Source: Isoetes taiwanensis (lineage: Eukaryota; Streptophyta; Lycopodiopsida; Isoetales; Isoetaceae). Taken from it: a DNA stretch of 64,000 nucleotides. Of this stretch, positions 45,202 to 54,089 are shown piece after piece. The DNA lies in contig JAJEKV010000825.1 of the NCBI GenBank assembly GCA_021234155.1, positions 1 through 64,000 of the forward strand, written 5' to 3'. The position numbers were made by a program, and so were the translations under genes. Numbering within the stretch: position 1 is the stretch's first letter; every line of letters begins with the position of its first letter. The notes beneath the pieces were generated by a model that was not told where the DNA came from, searched no databases, and worked only from the letters and a program-made list of their open reading frames with translations.

Positions 45202-46303
45202 TCATGATGATGAAGCCTCTGATGCAGAATTCCTAGCATTGGCTGCCAAACTTTCTGCAACTTGGTCTGCAAAATGTTCTCTTTCTTTCCTTGGAAGCGG
45301 CTTCTTGTGTGGCGACCATATGTAAGTGTCTTGTACCTTGCAACTTCGTCAACATACTCTGTAAACGACCTCCCTTCCTACTGTATTCCTTGTCTAACTT
45401 TTCAATCTGAATCAGAATGAAAAGAATGCATTGAACTTGAAAAATGAAGCTGAGACTATAGGTTTGGTCTTGATGATCCAATGCTTACTAACTCTGTGAG
45501 TTGAATGTGTGACTCCTATCTTCCGCCTTCGAATAAAATAAGTAGCATGCGTTGATCAACCAAAAGACTAACACAAACAATATTCTTTTAGCTACAACGC
45601 TAACTTATACTCTTGAATTGAGTTGGGTGGTATCGTCTTTTAAACCCAATGCACAAACAACTTACCATTGAGACATCAGTCATCAAGCCATCTAAGCGAT
45701 GATCACATTGCTTCGAAGGGTTGTGTATAGGCGCTTCCTTTTTATCCTTTTCTCCATCTTCCTATACGAGACTATTCAATATTTCATTTCTTCACCTAGC
45801 CAGGATACCATAGGTAAATTTAATGATCCTACATAATAAGTTTCCTAGTGCATATGCAACCTCCTTGTTAATTTGCAACAAAAACACCCTTTCATGCAGT
45901 TTGGATTCGGGTTTTTGTATCTGCATGTAGTTCCATAAGCAAATGCACCTGGACAACAGATAACAGTTAAAAGAGGTCTATACAAAAGCCTTACCTAAAC
46001 CCTAAACTTCACAACATGATGAAAATCTTACCTTTTCATTTCTTTGCTTGGTGCTTCGCCTCTTCATGCTGTTATCTTTAAAAGAGGCAATATAAACAGA
46101 CATATTCCCGAGAGAAAATGGAAAATTGATTGCAAGCACGTGTTACAGCTTGTTACTGGCCAGAATTGCAGAGCTAATTCAATTTCTTCAGAAATATCAA
46201 CTTCTTGGTTATGGCTCAGAATCTCATCATACAGAGCATCATGAGAATCTTTAGCCAAGACAGAAAGAGTCTTGGCAGCCAAAAAGAGCTTAGAGGGCTG
46301 CAT
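45202..46303 (-). CDS. Spliced gene of unknown function, charged helical protein
   Basis: Several exons with good splice sites on minus. First candidate exon from the ATG at 46303 (MQPSKLFLAAKTLSVLAKD..). A short exon ends at 46032 before GTAAG (MKRRSTKQRNEK). An exon ends at its 5' side at 45948 after CCAG (LHADTKTRIQ.., one frame break). Exon 45761-45666 is 32 codons in phase 0 between TATAG and GTAAG (EDGEKDKKEAPIH..). The last exon, 45406-45202, begins after TTCAG with IEKLDKEYSRKGGRLQSML and ends EHFADQVAESLAANARN..SSS, one base out of frame. Heptad-like charged helices suggest a coiled coil. Family not recognised. The breaks may be sequence errors. Confidence 0.45.
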
Positions 46304-47336
46304 CTTTTCTTACACAGATCTAGATAGCTCCAGGTTAGCATGTGGTCATTTTCCTTGCTCTTAGATTTGAACGAAACACATTCTAGTGATCCTGGTGCAA
46401 ATGATGATATCCAAGCTTCTCAGTTCATCATCAACATCCCTACATTTGATAAATCCAATTAAATCGACTGTACACACATCTATTCTAATGGTGGCTCTCT
46501 TTGATAGCGTGCACATTTAGTGATCTTGCATCAGTTTTGAGTTCTCAGATCTTCCAATACAGACCCAAATCATAAATCTGACACCTAGCAATCCAGGCCT
46601 GTTTATTGATGCAGCCATGGTGCTGGCTATAACCAACGGCAATACCATGCATATCTAAGTATGACAAACTGACCATATTCAACAAAGTTTAAAATGAAAC
46701 GCACTTATTTGCTGCAAACGCACTTCAAAAGGAATCTTTGAAAGATTCCCTAAAATTCCCTTAAAAAATGCCCTTTTCTTGGTATATTTGTGACAAGTGT
46801 GACAATTTGAATATTTTAGGCACCATTTTTGAGGGAAATTTGAACTCTTTCCATTCAAAATTGTTTTGGTACCATTTTTGGCCCCCTAGTTTGGTTTGAG
46901 AAATAGTAATATTTTAAGGACAAAACAAAATAGACATTGAAAAAAAAAAAGCAAAGTTTTAAGAGTGCCCAAAAACGATTTAGTTCAAAGTTTATAAATT
47001 CACTACAAAATTATGAACAAAAATTGCAAAAATGCAACACATTTTGATATTGCCTCAATGAAGCAAATATTGTCACCTTAAAGTATGCCTCACACGCGAG
47101 GTGAAGTCAAGATGCTTGCGCTTTGCTTTATACACTTGCTCTTATTTGCTCCTCCAAATTTTGCTATAGACTCTGATAGTATCGATGGCGATGATGTATC
47201 CAACTGGGACTTTTTAAACTTTGTAATTTATTTGTTCTCTGTAGTCTTTAGTTTCTTCCAAATAAATTTCAAGATGGTATAAATTTTGTACCTTAATAGA
47301 TAGTAATATGTGGACATAGTATGCTAGAGAGTTCGC

Positions 47337-47520
47337 AGTGATAAATTTATACCCGCAAGAAGACTTGAGCGTATAGATTTATACAACAAAAGAACTCGAA
47401 AGCAGATAAATTTATACAAAAAAAGGACTCGAGCGGTATAAATTTATACCTAAGAGCAGATTTAGTTTGCATAAATTTATACCCTAAGAGTTTTCTGTGA
47501 TAAATTTATACCAAAGATAT
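47337..47520. repeat. 32-bp-period palindromic minisatellite
   Basis: Six copies of a TATAAATTTATACC core at about 47343, 47376, 47408, 47440, 47473 and 47502. The fourth copy is the perfect palindrome GGTATAAATTTATACC. Related copies occur at 49293-49340 and singly near 50790 and 51425, all inside the same element. Confidence 0.75.
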
Positions 47521-47559
47521 CATAACATATATATGTTCTTATGTTTGTAACACTCAATC

Positions 47560-48290
47560 CGACCGCTGATCCGGAGATCCCGGCCACGTGGCTTTGGGAG
47601 GTTTGGTACGGTGCATATATGTTTGTCGCTGGGGTTCTTATATAGACTATATGTAATCCAGACTATATGTTCTTATGTTTGTAACACTCAATCCGATTGC
47701 TGATCTCGCATCCTACTACCACGTGGCTTTGGGAAGTTTGGTAACCTTGCATATATGTTTGTCGCGGGGTTCTTATATAGACTATATATGTAACCCATCC
47801 TACGGCCCGTGTTGATTCGATCCCGACCGGCCGATCCGAGATCCTACGGCCACGTTGGTTTGGGGCAGATCCCACGCAAGCACATGCCGATCGTTGATCC
47901 GAGATCCTACGGCCCACGTGGCTTTGGGAGGTTTGGTACTTGCATATATGTTTGTCGGGTTCTTATATAGACTATATGTAACGATCCTACGGTCCCGTGT
48001 TGATTCGATCCTCGACTGGCCGATCCGAGATCCCACTGGCTCACGCTGGTTTGGGGTGATCCTACCAAGTGCACATGGCTTTGGGAATTCTATGTAATCT
48101 CCATCTAACGGCCTGTGTTGCTCTTTGATCCCCGATCCTCGATCCGAGATCCTACGGCAGTGTGGCTTAGCACATATCCTACGGTCCACATGGCTTTGGG
48201 AATTATATGTAATAGATCCTACGGTTCATATTGCTTTTATATGATGAGATCTTGATCGTTGATCGAGTCTAAGATCCTAAGGCTCATGTT
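47560..48290. repeat. GATCCGAGATCCTACGG minisatellite, first block
   Basis: At least six imperfect copies of a unit with GATCCGAGATCCTACGGC, CACGTGGCTTTGGG and TATATAGACTATATGTAA, spaced roughly 60-150 bp. A second block lies at about 49430-49745. No coding content; open frames on both strands follow the repeat. Confidence 0.7.
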
Positions 48291-48330
48291 GAATGCTCGT
48301 CCTTTAAGGAAAGGCTTTTAAAATTTTTTA

Positions 48331-48402
48331 TGTTATTGGGGGGATTCGAACCCTGGTCCTCAACTCCCCAAACCCCCCACTCTAACCACTAGACCAAGCA
48401 TT
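48331..48402 (-). repeat. tRNA-like segment 1
   Basis: On minus: TTGGTCTAGTGGTTAGAGT (an A box, with a D arm like tRNA-Glu or tRNA-Asp), then 30 bp, then CCAGGGTTCGAATCC (a perfect B box). The T stem is imperfect and no acceptor stem forms, so it is not a working tRNA. It may be a tRNA-derived SINE head or a decayed tRNA gene that could still recruit Pol III. Confidence 0.6.
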
Positions 48403-48479
48403 AGTTTCATGAAGAATTTATGTTTCAAGTATACTTAAGGGTAATATTTCCATTAAGATAAAATAGAGACTATAACATT

Positions 48480-49130
48480 CTAGCTAGTTCAAGAAAGTTC
48501 TAGAATGTTCTAGAAGGCTCTAGAAAGTTCTAGAATCTTCTAGAAAGTTCTAGAACATAAGAGAATCTAGGGGGGATCTAAGAAAATTCTTCCAGAAAGT
48601 TCCAAATTGTTCTAATAAGTTTTAAAATGTTCTAGAATGTAGAGGAATCTACGGGAATGTAAGGAAATCTAGGGAATATATTGAAAGTATTAGAATGTTC
48701 CAGAAAGTCTTAGAATGTTCTAAAAAGTTCTAGAATGTAAAGGAATCCAGAAGAATCTAATAGAATGTAAGAAAATCTTATAAAACGTAAGAGAATCTAG
48801 GAAAATATTTACAAGCCTAAGGGAATCTCTTAAAATCTAGGGGATCTAAAGGAATCTTCATAAAATCTAAGGGAATCTAAGAAAATGTTGATGAAATCTT
48901 AGAGTATCTAAGGGAATCTTTACAGAATCTCTTTGAATCTCATGTAATGTAAGGGAACCGAGGGCAATCTCATAAAATCTAAAGGAATCTAAGGAAATCT
49001 AAGGAGATCTTCATAGAATCTTGGAGAATCTAGGGAAACGTAATGGAATCTAGAGGGAATCTTATAAAATTTAGAGAAATGCTCACGAAACCTCTAAGAG
49101 AACCTTGGTAGAATCTTAGAGAATCTATGA
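48480..49130. repeat. 10-bp-period TTCTAGAA / GAATCTAAGG array, first block
   Basis: From 48498 to 48555, TTCTAGAA recurs every 10 bp (48498, 48508, 48528, 48538, 48548, with a one-base variant at 48518). This is the TTCnnGAAnn pattern of heat-shock elements. It grades into GAATCTAAGG decamers up to 49130. No genes. Confidence 0.8.
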
Positions 49131-49199
49131 ATTTAAAGACAAGAACTTAAAACGAGAAACATGCTAAAAACTCTAATATGCAATCGTAGGATCTATTAA

Positions 49200-49275
49200 A
49201 TTTCTTGTATATATATGTATATTATATAAATATATAATATATATATAACATATATATTTACATATATATATCCGA
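49200..49275. repeat. AT-dinucleotide-rich stretch
   Basis: Runs of TATATA with short interruptions, able to form cruciforms, lying between the two duplicated blocks. Confidence 0.8.
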
Positions 49276-49788
49276 AAAAAAGAGAATCTTACAGATAAAT
49301 CTATACCGCGAGACTTCCCAAGTGTATAAATTTATACCCTTTTTTTTTATATATACAAATATGTGAACGTGATATATATTGAATATATCCGATATATATA
49401 TGTTCTTATGTTTGTCCTCCTAAACCGAATCGTTGATCCGAGATCCCACGGCTCACGGGTTTTGGGATCATCCTACCCGCATGGCTTGGGAGTTTGTGTA
49501 TAGACTATATGTAAGCGCATCCTACGGCCTGTGTTGATTTGATCCCGATCGTTTCATCCGAGATCCTACGGCTCACATTGCTTTGGGGACACATCCTACC
49601 TGCGCACATGGCTTTGGGAATTATATGTAATCGATCCTATGGTCCACTTGATTTCGATCTAGGATCCTACGGCTCATGTTGCTTTAGATTTTGCCACATG
49701 GCACCATCTCTCTACCCTTGATCGGGTCCAAGATCCTACGCCCACGCTGAATGCTCATCCTTTAAGGAAAGGCTTTTAAAATTTTTAT

Positions 49789-49858
49789 GTTGTGTGGGGA
49801 TTTGAACCCCGTCATTGACCCCCAAAAGCCCCCATTCTAACCACTAGACCAAGCATTA
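49789..49858 (-). repeat. tRNA-like segment 2
   Basis: Second copy in the duplicated block, with the same A box and the B box GGTTCAAATCC. The preceding CCTTTAAGGAAAGGCTTTTAAA is shared with the first copy. Acceptor stem absent. Confidence 0.6.
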
Positions 49859-49924
49859 ATTCTATGAACAAATTATGTTTCAAATATACTTAAGGGTAAC
49901 AATCCAGCTTAAGATAAAATGGAG

Positions 49925-50640
49925 TATAACATTCTAACTAGTTCAAAAGAGTTCTAGAATGTTTCGAAGGCTCTAGAAAGTTCTAGAATCTTCTAGAAAG
50001 TTCCAAAATATTCTAGAAAGTTCTAGAACATAACTGAGGGAATCTATGAAAATTCTTCCTTAAAGTTTCAAATTGTTCTAATAGGTTCTAGAATGTTCGA
50101 GAATGTAGGAATCCATGGGAAGGTAAGAGAATCTAGGAAATGCTTTAAAAGTTCTAGGATATTTTGAAAGTCTCGTAACGTTCCGTAAAAGTCTTAGAAT
50201 GTTCCTGAAAAGCCTTAGAATGTTCTAAAAAGTTCTAGAATGTAAAGGAATCCAGAGAATCTAACTAATCTAAGAAAAATCTCATAAAATGTGAGAGAAT
50301 CTAGGAAAATGTTGATGTAAGGGAATCTCTTAAAAATCTAGGGATCTAAGGGAATCCTTATAAAATCTAAGGCAATCTAGGAAAAAATGTTGATGAAATC
50401 TTAGAGTATCTAAGGGAATCTTTATAAAATCTCTTTGAATCTCATATAATGTAAGGGAACCTAAGGCAATCTCATAAAATCTAAAGGGATCTAAGGGAAT
50501 TTAAGGGGATCGCCATAGAATCTTGGAGAATCTCACGAAATCTAATGGAATCTATAGGGAATCTTATAAAATTTAGAGGAATCTCCATCAAAACCTCCAA
50601 GAGAACCTTGGTAGAATCTTTAGAGAATCTATGAATTTAG
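49925..50640. repeat. 10-bp-period TTCTAGAA / GAATCTAAGG array, second block
   Basis: Same architecture as the first array. TTCTAGAA pairs recur at 49952, 49981, 49991, 50011 and 50021, grading into GAATCTAAGG-type decamers. The two arrays lie the same distance after their tRNA-like segments. Confidence 0.75.
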
Positions 50641-51959
50641 AGTATTCTCAAGACATTCTTTTAGAATGTAGGGCACGACAAGAACTTGCAGCATAGGAAC
50701 ATGCTAAAACTCGAACATGCACCGTAGGAGGAACATGTATAAGATGTATATAGATATATATATACATAAAATATGTAGTCCAGGAGTATAAGTTTATATC
50801 AGGCAAAATCTTGTGGGGTCTTTTCTTGCTCCCAAAGGTTTTGCAACTTAATCATGCTTGAAATAACACACTCAAGGGATAATTTTATGCAGTTTTCTTA
50901 GTTTTTTAGTTCAAAAAGTTCTAAAATAGTTCTAAATTCTCTGACCTTGTAATGCAATGTTAGAGCATAAATTAGTCGAATCCCGTTGTTATTTTTACTT
51001 TTTTTTCTCTACACACATGCTAACTTCACTTTAGGCAGCTCAAAAACTGCTTCTAAAGGCAAAGGACCCCAAAATGTTATGGATACACATGTGTTCAACG
51101 AGAAGGAAACTACGTAGTTTGTCCATAGGGGTGCGAGGAGTAGCAACCCCTCAAAAGTTTACCTATTTCTTTGCAAACAGACAAAAAAAAGCAAGATAGA
51201 CAAATACTTCTCTGTGGAGAAATGTGCAGTGACGCCCACTGCTACAGATGATGGAATTGTGCTGAAGACTCTCAACATTGACAAGGAGCTTGACTATCTT
51301 CTCAACATCACTATATTGTGGATTGGTATTGTGCAAGCCCAAAGACATGATGAATACATCTCCCGAGAACAACAAAGAAGGCCATGTAATCACAGAGCTT
51401 CACTACTTCAACTTGCTTCCCGGCAGATAAATTTATAATGCATCGCGATTTGGAACTTCAACTAACTGCATGATTTCGTGGATGTATTATCATTTGTAAT
51501 ACCATATGATGCAAAAACAATAATTTTTCATTCAAGCAGTTTGTTCAACTGTCTCCCAATGTCTTTTAAGGTCAATTAGGATGTTTAGCCAAAATGGTTG
51601 TGAAATAACAAATTTTTGTCTTCTATAATGTACCCAATATAAACGTTTTAAGGGATAAGATACAAAAAGCCGCCTAATTTTTCATATGAGTTTGCCCCAT
51701 AATAAATCTTTGGCTTTCAGAGTGGTCCTTTTCCCCTAAAATGAGATATTTTTCTTTTGTTGTTCTCCTTAATGTTAAGTCTTCCTAAAATGTCTGTTTT
51801 CATGAGCGTGTTTATAAATCTTTAGACACAAGATAGTAAAAAAAGAGTCCTTTTAGGGGTATTTTAGAATTTTGTAAATTTTAGAAGGAATTTTCAAACG
51901 CACTTCTTAAATAAGTGCGTTTCATTTTAAACCTTGTTATTCTTCTCTGATTGATACAG

Positions 51960-52124
51960 TTAGACATATCAGAATCAGAAATCCAGCATGTAGAATTGTC
52001 AACCCCGTACTCAGAAAAGTTAAGTCTCAGGACATCGAACATTTACTTCAAATTTCATGAACTGCCAAATGTACTTGGGTTGGAGCACAACACCATGTTC
52101 ATCGTGCCTAGCACGATCATCAAG
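51960..52124 (+). CDS. Isolated 55-codon exon, family unknown
   Basis: 165 bp open in phase 0, reading LDISESEIQHVELSTPYSEK..HELPNVLGLEHNTMFIVPS..IIK, bounded by TGATACAG and GTTAGAG. Composition is that of a normal globular protein. I do not recognise the family. The terminal inverted repeat of the 5.26-kb element ends 21 bp before it, so that element sits in the preceding intron almost on the acceptor. No upstream exon was identified left of 46681. Confidence 0.45.
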
Positions 52125-53201
52125 GTTAGAGACACAATAAACCTATGCAGACTATTAATCTTCATGACCTCCTTCAAACAGCAATTGTACAGACAATCCT
52201 AACATATGAATCATGGTCTACTTCAAACGTTGATTGGATGGTCATGCAATTCCAGTGTATGAAGAAAATGTATCTCCCTCTATAATGGCTTCAAGCTGCA
52301 TGAGCAGGGCCTGCTAGCCAATGAAAGAGAATAACTACTTACAAGGATCTTAACCGGGCCCCTTGAAATGGTAGCTGAACATAAGACCTGCATTAGATTC
52401 TAACCTTAACTCTAAAAGTAAATGACAGTGAAAACTCGTTGAAATTAGACTATGGCAAGTTACTGTACAACTTTGCATCTGTTATTTTGTTGCTGAGACA
52501 ACAAGAGGCAATGACTAATACCCGGACAGGACAATTTAAAGCATAATGCTGCATGGCTGACTCGAGCATCAGTAGGCAGCAATAACTTACCACAACACTT
52601 AACAGGTGCTTCCGTTAGCATATGCACCTTCTTTCGAAGTTAGGCAATAGTTAAAAAACTAAAGCAGTAAAGCCTCATTCCACTACTAAGGTTGTGACAG
52701 GTAGACCCATTTCAAATATGCCACAGTTCAAGAAGTTCAGCATTTTGTTTTGTAAAATGTATGCCCGGATGAAGGATTGTGTCATTGTGCTGTGATTGCT
52801 AGTCAGCATCTTGGCAAAACAGAAATGAATGTGAATAGCTTCTTCAACCAGAGAATTTCATTCTGTGACAGTATAAAGGGCAATGTATACTACTTCATTA
52901 GATGATAAGGGTTTTGAAGAAAACTAGTCGTAAATGTCTATGCATCCAGACACTCTGAATAAATCAGAAATTATAATCCCTGATATGTGGACCTCCTTGA
53001 TATATGACCATTGAGTGAGTTGGGGAAAGCTCACTGCATTTAAAACCCCAAGTTGAAATATCCTACTTGAAAGATTTTCATAACTCAAAACTTAAGAATG
53101 TAGCCATTGCTGCATATGTTTCAAACGCAGAAATTTAAAAATACCTTAACGTCATCTGTTCACCTAATAAGCTAACTCACCTGTCAGCTTATTTGATGCA
53201 G
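52125..53201. other. Intron-like or intergenic DNA
   Basis: About 1.1 kb between two exon-like pieces on plus, with no other open frame that I can support. Confidence 0.4.
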
Positions 53202-53255
53202 ACTGCTGGAGCAGCAGGAGGAGCAGCAGCATCACTTATTCGCGTTCCTACAGAG
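53202..53255 (+). pseudogene. Exon like plant S-adenosylmethionine carrier
   Basis: 18 codons, TAGAAGGAAASLIRVPTE, between TTTGATGCAG and GTTCACC. Plant SAM carriers of mitochondria and plastids (mitochondrial carrier family) read TAGA.GG.AASLIRVPTEVVKQR at the start of the third carrier repeat, where the PxE of the carrier signature falls. The next exon with VVKQR is not seen nearby, nor the first two carrier repeats, so this is a fragment or part of a gene whose other exons I cannot recognise. Confidence 0.55.
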
Positions 53256-53520
53256 GTTCACCACCAATCATGCAAAAGTTTTTGAATCGGTTCCAATTGA
53301 GATAAGGAAATCTAGATCTGAGATGCTACTTTATCATTGAAGACAATAGATGCATTTAAAACTAAGATCTCCAACCAGGTGCAAAGTCTAAGAACATCAT
53401 GAATGCAGCTCTAAGAGTGCTTGATAATCTGGGTTTGTGTGTGAGCAAGATCTTTTCAGGTTTTCTATCCTTTTCCATGCCAGCATGTATCATTACATGC
53501 ATCTTACCTACTCATTTTTT

Positions 53521-53820
53521 GCATTTGCTTTCGAGATTGAAGAAGATTCTCGAAGATTTAAGGAGAGCATCTATAAAAATTCCGATGAAAGGATCCTGTA
53601 TGCAGAAGCAGGTTAAGAGTTTGTGGATCTCCTGCTAAGCCTTCTTGGCTCACATGATGAGCCTTTGACTCCTCCTGAAGACAAGGTTGTAGTGCATATA
53701 CACAATGATACTAACACTTCTGCAAGAAATCACCCACATAATGGTGAATTGCAAGAAAAAGGACCAAGTAAAAAGCCCTCGCGCTTTAAGAAGGAAATTG
53801 AAGATAGCATTACGCTTTGA
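53521..53820 (+). pseudogene. DUF674-like fragment with an in-frame stop
   Basis: One frame reads AFAFEIEEDSRRFKESIYKN, DERILYAEAG, stop (TAA at 53614), EFVDLLLSLLG, then a polar stretch (PPEDKVVVHIHND..). The core resembles 'VLFAEAGKDFVDvLlSFL' of plant DUF674 proteins, whose function is unknown; a Lys codon has become the stop. The match is about 25 residues long, so the call is tentative. Confidence 0.35.
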
Positions 53821-53901
53821 CAGCTTTGAAGAAGACCTCAAGAAATCGAATGGGAACCCCGATGAAATTTCTTTCAACGTTGGTTCCATTGGCCTCCAGC
53901 T

Positions 53902-54080
53902 AGAATAGAAGTTGCTCAATATGGCTTTGGCCAATCTTATAGCCTCAGAGAGCTCAAGATTGCAACTCGTGGCTTTGTTGATTCTAATGTAATCTGGGCT
54001 AAGGCGGATATGAAATTGTTTACAGAGGCAAGTTACCGTGATGGTACTTTGCGGGCTATCAAGAATTTGTTTAATAACAA
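53902..54080 (+). pseudogene. Receptor-like kinase fragment (start of kinase domain)
   Basis: YGFGQSYSLRELKIATRGF followed by VDSNVI matches the 'GWGRWYTLRELEAAT.G...ENVIGEGGYG' segment of plant receptor-like kinases. After a frame change GGYEIVYRGKLP (glycine loop) and DGTLRAIKNLFNNK (with the ATP-binding Lys of the AIK motif) follow in two further frames. At least two frameshifts lie within 90 bp. The known exon end after NN(K/R) coincides with AACAA|GTAATG at 54079. No later kinase motifs are seen, so only this exon is present. Confidence 0.6.
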
Positions 54081-54089
54081 GTAATGCTC

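Larger units (their letters stand above)
46681..51938. mobile_element. 5.26-kb element with 30-bp terminal inverted repeats, no transposase
   Basis: Left end 46681-46710 and the reverse complement of 51909-51938 are identical except one base (AACAA[A/G]GTTTAAAATG..). ATTC flanks both outer sides (46677-46680 and 51939-51942), a possible 4-bp target duplication. Further partial inverted similarity follows inside the ends. The interior has two related blocks of about 1.4 kb (47560-49130 and 49430-50650), each with a GATCCGAGATCCTACGG minisatellite, a tRNA-like segment and a TTCTAGAA-type decamer array. No transposase or other protein is recognisable, so it would be non-autonomous. Confidence 0.65.

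Noticed and set aside
47337-47520. CRISPR-like array
   Set aside because: Regular 32-bp spacing, but the repeats are short palindromes, the spacers are related to each other, there are no cas genes, and the DNA is plant nuclear.
47663-48189. Minus-strand frames rich in GRRISD and SRI repeats
   Set aside because: They are read-through of the GATCCGAGATCCTACGG minisatellite and change with its phase.
48331-48402. Functional tRNA gene
   Set aside because: A and B boxes are present, but there is no acceptor stem and the T stem is mispaired.
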